DNA from: Annona cherimola
Lineage: Eukaryota > Streptophyta > Magnoliopsida > Magnoliales > Annonaceae
Length of the DNA stretch: 64,000 nt
Direction of reading: 5' to 3'
Assembly: GCA_030490835.1 (NCBI GenBank)
Contig: CM059973.1
Coordinates: 49,852,008 to 49,916,007 of the forward strand
Under the pieces are notes generated by a model, which saw only the letters and a program-made list of their open reading frames with translations, was not told where the DNA came from and did not search any database. The translations under genes were made by a program, and so were the position numbers. This document shows positions 45,937 to 57,872 of the stretch, in pieces (position 1 is the first letter of the stretch; each line of letters starts with the position of its first letter).

Positions 45937-46165
45937 AGAACGTGATACCCTGCTCCCGGGAGCAGGCAACTTTCCTATGCCACTGATTTTCAAAAATCAA
46001 AAATAAATATCTAAAATACTCCAAAAATGGTAAAAACTTATACACATGTTAAATACACATGGATTAATAGTTTTATAAAAAAATTTCAAAAAAAAAATAA
46101 AAAAGGGTATATGCTTCCAGAACCAGGGAACGCTGCTTGCTCCCGGGAGCAGGCGATCACGTTCC
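45937..46165. mobile_element. MULE-type MITE with perfect 9-bp TSD ATTATAGTC
   Basis: A 229-bp element is flanked by ATTATAGTC at 45928-45936 and 46166-46174. Its terminal inverted repeats (AGAACGTGAT and GGAACGTGAT) run about 40 bp. Each contains a copy of a self-complementary sequence: CTGCTCCCGGGAGCAG on the left and TTGCTCCCGGGAGCAG on the right. The interior is AT-rich (CCAAAAATGGTAAAAAC). The target length indicates a Mutator-like transposase acting in trans. Confidence 0.8.
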
Positions 46166-46169
46166 ATTA

Positions 46170-46271
46170 TAGTCTAATATAATGTTGTCATCTGGTTGCA
46201 TGTTGTACAATAGCCCTATCTGTAGTCTATTATACGTTGTCATCTGGATGCATGTTGTACAACAACCCTAT
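46170..46271 (+). repeat. Two-unit tandem repeat, period 53
   Basis: TAGTCTAATATAATGTTGTC at 46170 recurs as TAGTCTATTATACGTTGTC at 46223. Both units continue through CATCTGG and CATGTTGTACAA to CCCTAT. Confidence 0.75.
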
Positions 46272-46559
46272 AAGAGTGAGGCACATTTGGATGCACGTTT
46301 ACGCCGGTGTATAATTTCAAACATATATATTATATAAGGTTAAATAATACCTCTTGTGTGGGCCACGCATTTTAAAATAATATAAAAATGTGTAGCATTT
46401 AAATTTCAGTTGAATCCACTTTTGTGACAATGTGAACAATGACATTTTTGAACGTTTAGATGCTTAAATGAAAATTATAAGCCATTTTCTTAATGAAAAA
46501 TGTTTAACAATTTAATATTAACTCTTTTTTATTGGTATTGTACACATTGTGACATCTAA

Positions 46560-46757
46560 GATTACAAATCAAGTACATTCATAACTCTTATTTGAAAGGA
46601 AATCCTATAAATATCCCCACTCTCAGAGGGACACTTGTAAACACCCCAACCGAGGGGACAAATTTTCACTCCCACCAGTTGGGAGAATCGAACCTCTAAA
46701 CGTCCCCACCCATAGGGCGCTGGCATTACCGTTAGCCCACAAGGCTGGTGGCCTGTC
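46560..46757 (-). mobile_element. tRNA-derived SINE-like element
   Basis: On the minus strand, TGTGGGCTAACGG (46741-46729) fits a Pol III A box and GAGGTTCGATTCTC (46695-46682) contains a near-perfect B box, about 35 bases apart as in tRNA-derived SINEs. The downstream 120 bases are not tRNA-like and end near GATTTGTAATCTTAG. Flanking duplications are not obvious, so the ends are approximate. The open frame of 68 codons over it is incidental. Confidence 0.55.
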
Positions 46758-46849
46758 TTAATATTCACTCCTCAATGATATAGTTTAGGCTTATATCTAT
46801 CGTTGATTAAATTAATATTTTACATATTTTAGCTAAATAAGCAATAGAA

Positions 46850-46914
46850 TTTCTTGACAATAAGATTATTAGATCCATCAAGGCGGGCCTAAACATGGTC
46901 TCATTGTCAAGAAA
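46850..46914. repeat. 16-bp inverted repeat with 33-base loop
   Basis: TTTCTTGACAATAAGA (46850-46865) and TCTCATTGTCAAGAAA (46899-46914) are complementary at 15 of 16 bases. The loop contains a GC-rich AAGGCGGGCC. No T-run or gene adjoins it. Confidence 0.6.
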
Positions 46915-47385
46915 GTATTCACCTGTATTATGTATATTTCTTTATTTATTTCTATTGGATTCTACTTTTATATAACTAGGTTAATTAGAAGTGATTTCAA
47001 ATAATCCCCTCCTAATTTTAAGATATTAATGATTAATATAGAATTTAATATATTCATTGTATTTAATATTACTTAGTTAAAAGACCAAGTTTCATCTAAA
47101 TTAAGTGCGCATTGGCCACATTTGCTCAAAAAATAGATATATTCTTGTGTGAATTAGAAAAAAATATTTTGACCTATTCACATGTGTATTAGAATATAAT
47201 AATACGAATTATTTATCCACATAATAATGATATTTTAGATGGTTTAGATGTTGAAAATACCATTTAAAAATTGATTTTTAATATTAAATTATTTTATTAC
47301 ACTGATTTCACACATTTGCAACTGGGACTCATATACAATAATATTAAACAAATGAAAAAGTTTACATAATAATATAAAAGACGAG
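46915..47385. other. AT-rich intergenic DNA
   Basis: No feature was recognised. Confidence 0.4.
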
Positions 47386-48010
47386 TTCCTCATATACGTA
47401 TGAATTTTATCCCTAATTCTACTTATATATACAAATTTTCAAAAATATCATTCACGCCTATGAATTTTTATTCTAATTCCACAATACCCATTTCATAATT
47501 AACCATCAAGTAATTCTTAAGATTTGATTTTTAAAGGCAAATTTCATATATACCTGTGAATTCTATTCCTTCTTCTACTTATACCTACGAATTTTTTAAA
47601 ATTCCAAATATACCTCAATATTTTGAATTTTCACTTATAATAATCTCATTAGGAATCCTTTAGAGGAACATTGGCCTCACCATAAAATAATAAATATTTC
47701 CAAGTCCTAATATAACTAAAGAGTTGATTCCTTGAAAGCTAAAAATTTATATTCAAATAATATATGAATTATTAGATGCAAAAGTTCTAAAAATTCAATT
47801 AGATTAAATTTTTAGCTACAAAATCACAATTATGGATGGCGTTTTCATTATTTTGCAATGATTCACAATGAGCTAATGGCATCTTTAGCAGATTTCTAAT
47901 GACATGGGTGTAAGTAGAATTTTAGGCAAAATACATGAGCATATTAGAAATTTTTAAAAATTTATGAGTAAAAGTGGAATTAGGGATAAAATTCATGAAT
48001 ATATGTGGAA
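47386..48010. mobile_element. Noncoding element with about 100-bp terminal inverted repeats
   Basis: TGAATTTTATCCCTAATTCT near 47402 recurs inverted near 47970-47990 (AGGGATAAAATTCATGAATA), and pairing extends over about 100 bases at each end. A third, internal copy of the arm lies at about 47545-47640 (ACCTGTGAATTCTATTCC). No transposase is encoded. The target duplication is unclear, so the superfamily is not assigned. Confidence 0.55.
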
Positions 48011-49434
48011 TTATTATTTTTTAATTAATTCAATCTATCAAATCCCTAGAATGCCCTAACAGCAAATCACATAACATATTCTCCCCATAATGTCTTCTTA
48101 TGCCCTAGTCCGTCTCCTGAACAATTCTCACTCCTCCCATCATCATGACGTTGTCGACCATCGGTAATGCCCCATCTTCTACCTTCATGCTGGTCTCCAT
48201 TGACGCCTCTAGTCCCATCCAAACAAAGATGTTGTGGAAGAAATGAGCATCCTCATTTATCTATCTTCCACCAAATAATATATCACTTCTATGGGATCTA
48301 TCATAGGTTAAGCATTGGCAATCCTCATAATCTATTTAAGTTCATAGTTCCTACACCCTTGAGTTTTAAATTTTTTTGTATTCTCTAATATCGGAAACTG
48401 GTTTTTAAAAGATTAATGTCATAGAAATGTTGCATCCCCAGGAAAGGCTATATCTTAAAACGACAAAGGATATATTTTGGATTTTTCATAGTGTTATTAA
48501 GAAACGGTGGTATCGAGTATAACTAAAGATTTAAATATGCTATCCAGCTTTAGGCCTAGCTTGGCGATTGAACCAAAATCTTATCCATTTGTTTTATTGA
48601 TACATTATATTTTAGCATTGTAGCAAAAACCATTTCAATCAAATTAGGCCTTGATTTTGCTTGGAATTATGGATTTTCTTGTTTACAACTTATAAAGTTT
48701 GGACCATCCATATCACAATTGGTGGGGTTGTCCCCATGACTCCTTGTATAATATATATTTTTTGTTACATGTATAATGTATTTCATTTCATTTTAATGAA
48801 TGTTTCAAATCATCTAATGTTGTTATGGGAAGGTTCTGTTTTGTGAATGTCTGTCTCCTAGACCTTGTATGAGGTTGACTTCGATCTCATGGTCATGCAA
48901 CAACATACGTAGACAACTAATTAGATCATTGTAATTTTAATAAAATTAATGAGTTTGGTACGTTATTTTGCACTGTTCATGTGGGCCAAAGGAATAGTAT
49001 TTCCCTACAAAAGAAAAAAGGAATAGCATTCCCCTACAAAAGGATAATCTTCAATATTCTTACTGCAAAAGCAACACAACCCTTTGACATTTATCATTTC
49101 ATTTACATTTATTGTGTTGGTTAGATATGTCAATGTTAGGAAAGGTAGGAGGATTACCACTTATTACTTCTCGCTACCATAAATTTATTTGAATGGCTCT
49201 GTTGTGCAAAATTAAGAGAAATATGCAAGGATAGTTTTATAGCTATCCTGGATTGGTATGGAGTCATATTTATGTTTTTTTTTTGTATTGTGGTTGTTTA
49301 TGGAATATGTTGATAGCACTATATTGTGGTTGTGAATTATTTATGCTGGGTGTGAATAATTGCAAATATTTGTATGGTGTGATGAGTACCTTACTTTCTA
49401 AATGTTCAATGAAGGTTTAAGCAAACGCAATTGT
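48011..49434. other. AT-rich intergenic DNA
   Basis: No gene or repeat was recognised. Short open frames at 48167 and 48661 lack known motifs. Confidence 0.4.
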
Positions 49435-49596
49435 ATGATTACAAAAGAAATTGCCTTATTGAAAAGAAGTCTAGAGGATTTGGAAAGGAAATTGAAGCAC
49501 ACTAAGCAATAGTTGAATTTAACAGAGAAGGAGATCTCATTTCTTAAATGGGAGAAGTAGCTCCTTATTGAGAAACAACTAGTACGGGATAAATAA
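49435..49596 (+). pseudogene. Coiled-coil coding remnant
   Basis: One frame reads MITKEIALLKRSLEDLERK, then a stop, LTEKEISFLKWEK, a stop, and LLIEKQLVRDK. The heptad-like Leu/Ile and Lys/Glu pattern across 54 codons suggests a decayed coiled-coil C-terminus, perhaps of a transposon-linked zinc-finger protein. That origin is a guess. Two internal stops rule out function. Confidence 0.25.
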
Positions 49597-49663
49597 TTAA
49601 AAAATGAAAATATGCACATGTAGTAGGTTTTTAGGTGCTGTTGTGTGTGTGTTATACATTGTG

Positions 49664-51281
49664 TGTGACACTCTGTTGCCTAGAAATTCTCAATGGCTAG
49701 TCAACATGTGTCATATGACCTAACAAAAATTCGGCAACGTTTTTCCATAATATATAAGGGGGTGATATGGATACAAGACCTGATACTTATAAGCATTTCA
49801 ATCTCATTCCAAAACGTAACATTTATACATTTGCATTTTCATTCTACAAAGACATCTATGTAGTAAGAAAATCATTAAAATTCATGATTACACAACAAGT
49901 TATCCAAAAGATCATATACATGTGTCCACATAGATTATAATTAAGTTCAAAATACCCAAAATACAATTATGATTGTCATAGTTGGATCTAATTAAGTAAA
50001 TGCCTACATGCATTAGTATAAAAAAAGCATAAGTTCCAAAATAACTATGAACACAATGTAATCTGATGGTCTCTAAGGTTAGGTCCTCCTCCTGTCCCAT
50101 CTTGAGGCTCCTTACCTGGCTTTAGATCTAAGAGAAAAATAACAAACTATGTGTGTCTAAATAGACCCGGTAAGTAGATAGTAGTTAGCACAAAGTGAAG
50201 ATGAGTAAGACTCTGGATGCGCATGTCATGCAATGTTGCAGAAAGATGATTCCTAAATAACCATATAAGACATATGAGCTTAACACTCATACCCGAGAAC
50301 ATATGCATATAACCACATGAAAACAAAAGGGCTATGAATAATTTTCTCCTCATTTCAACCAAAGGCTATGAACAACTCTCTCCTCATGTCAATCAAGGGT
50401 CATGAACAATCTTTTATGATCATCCATCTTAAATAATGTATTATCCATAACACAAGAACGAATATCACAAACCACAAACAGAGCATCAGTAAAATTAACA
50501 AAGTTTACTTTAAATTCAACCTGCCAACTGTCACACAAGCATTTCACTGAATACATGATAGGCGGCAAAGGAGAAACCTCTAGTTCATCCTCTCCGTTCA
50601 ACCCACTCGAGTAAAATCACATTCTTATTATCTAAAAACCACTAAAAAATCATCTATTTCATAAAAATCACACAGTAACATCTTGTTTCACATAAACCCT
50701 AATAACCTTAAGCTGACATGAACCCCCAAACCACAAAGTTGTTGTATACTACCCCCTTCCTACTAACGCTATATCACGCTTAAGACAAGATTTCATCACT
50801 AATTCGAAAAGAGGTGACATCTACTTACCTCGATTGTGACTTTCCCTAAATATAGTAAACCTAGACTCGGATTTCAGGTATTTTGAGCTTCCTTAAGGTG
50901 GATTAATGATCTTCAAGGTAGCTTGGAGAGATTTTTGGAAAGGTTTAGGGCTAGATCGAAGTTAGGAAGAAAGGGAAAGGGAAGCAGAGAAAGAAGGAAA
51001 TGAGAATAAGAGGAAGAAAATAAACAGGTTGTGTGTTGCCATCCTTAAGAATGCTCTCGTTGAGAAGGGTCGGGCCCAAGTATGGTGAGCCCAATCACAA
51101 TTTGCAACTAGTTTTCCCACTAACACAAGTTAGTAAATTAAGAATTTCTATGGGGGCATTGCCCCCTTGAATCACATACCTACTTTGCAAAGTGGAAGAC
51201 AGGCATAGTGCCCTAAATAACGCGTCAATCATAAACATATAAATTAATACCCAATAAATCGAACCATAACCAGGGGTCACA
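49664..51281 (-). repeat. LTR-like block D (about 1.6 kb)
   Basis: It runs TGTGACACTC...CCAGGGGTCACA on the plus strand, and the reverse complement begins TGTGACCCCTGG. It shares wording with family C, notably CATGTCAATCAAGGGTCATG and repeated GGCTATGAACAA units, and a CTTACCT splice-like site near 50826. The flanks do not match, so it may be a truncated or rearranged LTR. Confidence 0.45.
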
Positions 51282-52341
51282 GTTATAGAAACATGCAAGT
51301 GCGTAACTTGTACTCATGTCTAACATGTTCATGAATGGTGTTCCACACAACCCTACATGCCAAGGTTATAATACATGCATGTATACACTAAACGTCCCCT
51401 AGATGTCATATCTATATACATTGTTCACTACACTTACATAATTATTTCCTAGCAGCATATTCATAAATTATCTCATGGACAGGGAAGAGTTATAAGCTTT
51501 TTAAAAAATACTTGGCCATCACATCATGCGTGTATTTTGACTAAACTTTATTGAATATAACAAATAGATTTTCTTGTTGAAGTTTGAACTTTATTATTAG
51601 TTATTTTGTTGAAAGGATTTCATGAATTGAATATGTTTCTCTCAAAAATGAAAATATTAACCCAAATAAAAATCAAAACGCCATTGCCATGGATTGTTTT
51701 CACACTCGTAGATATGCTGCATTTGCGTATAGTTTGTTCCAATTTACTCTGCTGGCGAAACCACTAAATGGTTATTTCCTTAAAAATGTTAACTTATGAA
51801 GATGCATTGGAGTTTTATGTTGTTCTCATTTAGAAACAAGATAAATAACTTACCTAATCCATAAACAAAGCGTTGGAGTTCATTGAAAATGCTTCACCTA
51901 ACCATTTTGTTTCAAAAATATGTTTCTCTCGACCACATCCGAAATCTAAATTTTCTATACATTTATCCTAAAAATTACTAGCTAAGTTTCTATTTAGTTT
52001 TATTTTTTGAATAGATTGGCCTTATGATGTGTAAAATACAACTAGATGATCAAATGACAATGCATGCTTCTAGCGTAAAAAGTTTTCCAACAACTAATGA
52101 AAAAAATTTTAAACAAGATAGATGGGGTAAAGTTTGCATACACCAATTTTGCTTTATAGTTATACAACAATTGAATTTCAAGTGTTATGACTGAAACATT
52201 ACCTAAATTGTTAAGATGAATTTCCACAGTATCAATGATTCTAGTAATGCATAGAAAAATGTTCAGCAAAGAAGAGCAGAGAAGGGTTTGTTCAGATAGT
52301 GCAACAACTTCACAAAAGCCAAGCCGAAAATGTTACAATAA
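51282..52341. other. AT-rich intergenic DNA
   Basis: Nothing was recognised except AATAA at 52337-52341, the target copy for the next element. Confidence 0.4.
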
Positions 52342-55281
52342 TGTGAAATCCCAACCTAAGTAGGATTCAATATATGCATTGAACATTTACATGTGATTTA
52401 GAAGTGAATTTATTGAATTATGAATGATTTTGTGATTTTGCTAAACTATGGTAATTAGGGCTAAGGATTAGCAATGATGATTCAAGTGATCATTATAAGC
52501 TAATGCGGCACAAAGGGATTAGAATAATTTTTCGGTGATTAAAATACACCAATACATCATGAATAATCATTTTAGATTATTTGATATGGATTATGAGAAT
52601 TTAAAAGAATAATTCTCAAGTTAGTAAAGAAAACCCTAGAAAATTCATAACTTGTTGCCCATAAGGCGGATTAATATGAAAATTGAGATGGAAGCACATA
52701 ATTTCGTGCTTAAGCACATGGGAAAGGTATATTATGAAAATTTTGATGATAATTGATCATCACCGTCTAAAATTTAAAACGATCATAACTTGAGCTAGAA
52801 AAGTCGAATTGAGATGAAATTTGAAATTGACAGTTGAAATTATGAAATCAAGGTTTTGAAAGGATTTGATCATGAAAATGATTAATGGATTAAGCTTGCA
52901 CGAAATTGTGATTAGAGATTTTGACTTTTCAAACTAAAAAGAAAAGAGCATTTATGATGGAAATGAGTAAAATAATCTAATGCATAAAGACAAATTTGAG
53001 GTGTCAAGAGGGGGTAATTTGTAGGGTATTATGTAAATTACTAAAAATAAGAAAATCCCTGCAATTATCTCTTAATTAAATGCATAATTAAATGGGTCAA
53101 AAGGAATATGGAGGAGGTGGCAGCCAAGGACGTGCAAACAGCCATGTATTTGTATTTTATAAAATATTTTTATAATATAATGGGTACCTAAAGTCAACTA
53201 TGAATTAATGAAGGTAATTTTGCATTAAATTAAAGTAAAATTCGGATCTAGAAGGGCAGATCTGGACCGTTGAATGGGAAAAGCAAAAATGGATAGCAAC
53301 ATGCCTCTTGGATGATGTGGATGGTTTGGCATATCTATGCATATTTTATAATTTTTTTATTACGATAAAATGACCCTAAATTCCCTACACTACTAGGTAA
53401 TTAAATGAGTGATTAAATAAATCTGGAAAAAAATTAATTATGATGAGATAAGCTGCTACAAAAGAGGAACGTGTGCAGGCATCAGAAAAAAGGAGCAGAA
53501 AATTTTGACCGTGCAAGTGGCCAAAATGTGATTTTTTTTATTTTTTAAAAATTGATAAATGAATGGATAATTATCCTAGGTAATAGGGAATATAAATTTT
53601 CATTTAATGGCTGCAAAATTGGTTGAAAAAAATTGGAAAACAGCAGCTGATTGTGGACGTGATCTGGTGGACAGATTTGAGATGGTTTAATGCAATGGCT
53701 AATTAGTGAATTTTTAATTAAGTAAAACTTAATTTAAATGGCCCACAAGTTGCCATATCAGCTAGGGGGATAAGAACATATTAATTAGCTGTGGAAAATG
53801 CAGCACAAGTGGGGCCCACAAGCTGGAAAATCCAGCTCTATTAAGGGGGCACGTCCATGTGTGAGAGAAGGGATTTGGAAATTTTTCTAAGTGCTGAAAC
53901 TTGCACCCCAAGGAAGCAGCTCACGTCCCAGCCCTAGTCCACCAAGGAGGAAGAAAAGAGAAGAAAAGAAAGGTAAAAGGAGGGATTACCCATTTAATCA
54001 AGTAAGTATATGATTATTTTGATTTTATACCTCAAATCTGGAAATTTTATGATGTTGTAAACTAAAATATGAACGGGATAGTAAATGGATTAATTTTAGC
54101 ATGAAAATGTTTTTAAAGAATCATGATATAGTTATTAAGTAACGACCAAATTTTCAGCTTAAAAGGACAATACGGTTTCAAATTAAAAATCCGATAAAAT
54201 TAACCTCAACAGGGTAAAACGGGTGACAGGATCATCTGTAGAAACTTATTTTTAATAATTTTTATAAAAGTAATTTCAGGTTGAAAATTTTATTTAATAT
54301 ATAAGACATTTATTATCATACAAAAAAATTAAAATTTAGGTTTTTATGGGTATAAATATTCCCCATAATTCACGTGATTAGGGCTAACCCTAAACTCACA
54401 ACACTGTCCAGCACAGTAAAAAGTGTCAAAATAAATATATAATGTTAGTATTTCATGATGAAATTTTTATGAAAGCTAATTAATGTATTTATTGAGATAT
54501 AATATAAATTTCAGAATTAAATAAATTTATTTGATTATAAATAAATATTTAGAGATATGAGTACGCCTGATTTCTGCATATGTGGATAGTTTGAGAAAAA
54601 AATCAAAAAGAAATATGAAACCTATGTAGAAATGATCCAAATTTATATATATGTTAATAATCTAGATTTTGGTTAGGAAAATTTGGATTAATTTCTGAAA
54701 TTTCGGATTTATGAAACTGTTTAGGGTTATGTGTCAAAAGACACGTTAAACGGGTGAAAATGGGTTCCAAAGTTGCTGTTTTGGAAACCTATGATTAGTG
54801 GATTAAAAATCCGTGAAAATACACTAAATAAGTGTTAAATTAAGTGTATAAACTTTCTGAATTAGAGGACAAGTTTTTTATTTAAAAATTTTTAAGAAAT
54901 ATATGAATTAGACATTGTTAGATGTACATATGTGAAACAGTGCACATGATAAGATGATAAATGAATTATGTAAAATATTAAAATGCAAAAAATATGTTAA
55001 AATATGATGGAAAAACGTGAAATGCATTGCTGAATTAATAATCTCAAATTTTGAGATTAATATATGAGAATTTAATATGTGGCATAATGAATGATTGAGA
55101 TACATAAATGTGTAAAATATGTATACCCGACTTGGAGATTAGGCAGGTTATGAATATTTATGAAAATGGGTTGAAAAACTAAGTGAATGCAAGCAAATGG
55201 AATTTACATGATTGTTATATCATTCTGCATGTGTAGGCAAAGGCAAAGAAATAGTTGACCCGGGAAGCTCACGTGATCAAG

Positions 55282-55570
55282 GTAAGCAAGCGAACTTTCC
55301 AAAATATTATTTTCCTTCTATGTGTTGAAATGATTTCTTCAAAATATTGTTTCAAAGGAATTTTATGAAATTTATGAACTTACTTTAATAATTTGATTTC
55401 ATAGTTGCTTACAAGATAAGTAAGTGAATTTTCAAGCATAATGTTTATATTCAAGTATTAAAATTACTTGATCATGTTTATATTAATGATGTGGAGAATT
55501 GCTTATAGAGTAAGCAAGCTCAGTTCTTGAAAAAATGATGTGGGTTTTAAGATGGTTTTAATATAAGCAA
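55282..55570 (+). repeat. Amplified GTAAGCAAG-type words in the long LTR
   Basis: GGTAAGCAAGCGAA (55281), GATAAGTAAGTGAA (about 55418), GAGTAAGCAAGCTCA (about 55508) and ATAAGCAAGTTCA (about 55563) recur at roughly 50-140-base steps with similar TTTTGAAA flanks. Other LTRs here have a single copy. Confidence 0.55.
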
Positions 55571-56293
55571 GTTCATACAAATGTGGTTTACAAAGAATTT
55601 TATATTGAAAGAGTTTGTCTCTTTCATAAAGTGATATTCAAAAACAAACCATGGAAATTCTATTTCCAAGGAGTTTTATTGAAAAATGTAATTCTTTACA
55701 AAATGGTTTCTAGAAATAAATAGATGTTTTGAAATGGTTTTCATTAAATGTCATAAATTGAATTTATATACGTGTTTTGATATTTATGTAGATGTTTTGA
55801 AATAATCTATCAAGGTGCTTTACAACTCTTAAAGTTGTAACACTTTGAAGATGCTTTACTCTGATGTTCCAAAAAGACTTAAGGGTGGCCAGTCCTACAA
55901 AATGATATGGTAGATTTTTATGTTTAAATAATGATCAAAAGATTATGCAAACTCCTCTATATATAAGAATGACAAGGAAATGACATGGACAAGACAGATA
56001 ATGCCATTACAGTGGATGGAAGTGAGTTGCATATGTTTTGCTCATAAAAATGTTACTAAGAAAAGTTGTCTCCACGAGTTTTGAATTAGTTCAAAAGCTT
56101 CTTGAAATGAGAATTTCGAAAGTTATTTAGCAAATCATTAAAGTTTTGTAAAATATTGTCTTCTCAAATATTTCAAATGTTTGGTAAAATGGATTTATTA
56201 AAATATTGCTAAACTCTTTAAGGGTGGTCATCCTAACATCAGGATTTGAAAATAATTTATAAAAATATTTTATTTTCAAAACAACCACGCCCA

Positions 56294-56400
56294 GTTCTCA
56301 ATTCGAGAAGGGCATAGTCTGCGGACTGAGTGGTTTAAAATATTTTATTTTCTTTTCAAAATAATTCTGCCCCGTTCTCAATTCGAGAAGGGCATAGTCT
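56294..56400 (+). repeat. Direct repeat, period 80
   Basis: GTTCTCAATTCGAGAAGGGC followed by ATAGTCT occurs at 56294 and 56374, each preceded by a TATTTTATTTTC stretch. Each copy holds the small palindrome TCTCAATTCGAGA. A weaker third copy follows at about 56440. Confidence 0.75.
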
Positions 56401-56892
56401 ATGGACTAAGTTGGCTTTATACATATCAAGCTGAGGCTTGAAAAAGGGCACAATCAAATGACTAAGCTAAGTTTTGTGAAAATCATTGCTAGCATACGAG
56501 TGTGCGCAAAACAATGTACTAGGCTCATGGTTGAGGCGGTTACGGACCAAAATGGTCAAGAACTAGAGCTCACCTCTACCTGTAGTCGAGTCGCTTAGGA
56601 GAAGGCTGGAGGTCGGCGGCGCCCTCTTTGAAATGGGATTAAGTTCATGAGCAGACGCCTGGATCGCGTGCAGTCTCATGAAAGGTTTCTTTCCTAGGGA
56701 AGGATGATCACTTGTTAAGTGTCACCAACCTGAGGGTCAGAGACACAAATCCATATGTTTTTGTAACATACATATATTCCCTATGTTTTAAAAGTCCCAA
56801 AATGAGCACTGACGCTATTTGGTTTTAAATGAATTTGTGTTGGTTTCAAATGGATTTATATTTAGTTTTAGAAGATACCGAAAAATATTTTA

Positions 56893-57231
56893 AGACATGA
56901 ATATGTCCGCCATATTGGTTTAAAAAAGGGTTTGGTATCTTATATGTGCGTTAAAAGAGGCTTATATGGAAAAAAATATTTTTGGACATGAGAATGTCCG
57001 CCTAGATAAAAGATTTCTATACACATGCATTGCTTTTGAATAACCCCTAGTTGGGTTATAAAGAAAATTAAATAAATGATGTTTTGGGACAAGTAAATGT
57101 CCTCATGAGCAAAAGGTTATAAGAAAAATATTTTAGAACATATAATTGTCCTCATGCCATATGAAAAATATTTTTGGACATAGACATGTCCTCATGATAG
57201 ACGAAAAATATTTTGGGACAAACAATTGTCC
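56893..57231 (+). repeat. Six 16-bp GGACA...TGTCC imperfect palindromes
   Basis: Units at 56893, 56984, 57087, 57136, 57176 and 57216 fit the pattern GGACA-6 bases-TGTCC with at most one change. Most are preceded by an AAAAATATTTT run, and the last three are exactly 40 bases apart. Confidence 0.8.
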
Positions 57232-57872
57232 CCATGAAAAATGATTTAGATGCATAGACATCACTTTTGAAAATTCTCAAAATGGGGATACGCACAAAGT
57301 TTTATGAGTGTATTATAAAGAAGATTTCTATAAAAGGTTCCTTCTTATTGGTAGTTGATCACTTGATAAGTGTCTTCTACCGAATGGGCAAGGAATGCAT
57401 TTAAATGAAAAAAATGATGCTTGCTTACTGAGTTTATCACTCACGTTTTGTTTTTCCAACCTTAGACAGGTTTAAGGCTCGAGGAAAGAAGCAAAGTTAA
57501 AAGGAATTGGTATGTTTGAAGAATGAATAGATGAATGTACTGCTTATAATGATATGGGATTGATTATGTTTGGTGTAAATAGATAAATGATTATGTATAA
57601 AATTTTATGTAAATTTTTATTCATGAATATATATATGCTACCTACAATATGAAAGTAAAGATACTTGTATGACAAATTTTATGATGATATGGATGAGTCC
57701 ATTATGTATGATGACAAGTGTATGCTTATATGATGAAGGAAACGAAAATTTTTTTTTGGACAACATCAAATTAAGAACCCGCCGCGTGATCAGAGCAACA
57801 ATCCTGAACACATTTACCAATCGAAAATAGATCTTGAGGTAAGGTTGTGACGCTCAGGTCGGGGGCGCCACA

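Larger units (their letters stand above)
52342..57872 (+). mobile_element. Very long solo LTR (5531 bp, TSD AATAA)
   Basis: It starts TGTGAAATCCCAACC and ends CGGGGGCGCCACA, with AATAA on both sides (52337-52341 and 57873-57877). The first and last parts match the solo LTR at 10619: GGTAGTTGATCACTTG then AAGTGTCTTCTA near 57350, GCTTGCTTACTGAG at 57419, and AAGAACCCGCCGCGTGATCA at the end. The extra length lies in 55280-57330, which holds repeats of GTAAGCAAG-type words, a direct repeat at 56294-56400 and an array of GGACA/TGTCC palindromes. No coding region is present. The LTR is plus-oriented. Confidence 0.8.

Noticed and set aside
46562..46768. 68-codon minus-strand frame
   Set aside because: It overlies the SINE-like repeat and has no protein similarity I can see.
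55282..57231. Possible CRISPR-like array from spaced repeats
   Set aside because: The repeats are irregular in spacing and sequence, the DNA is plant-like, and no cas genes exist nearby.
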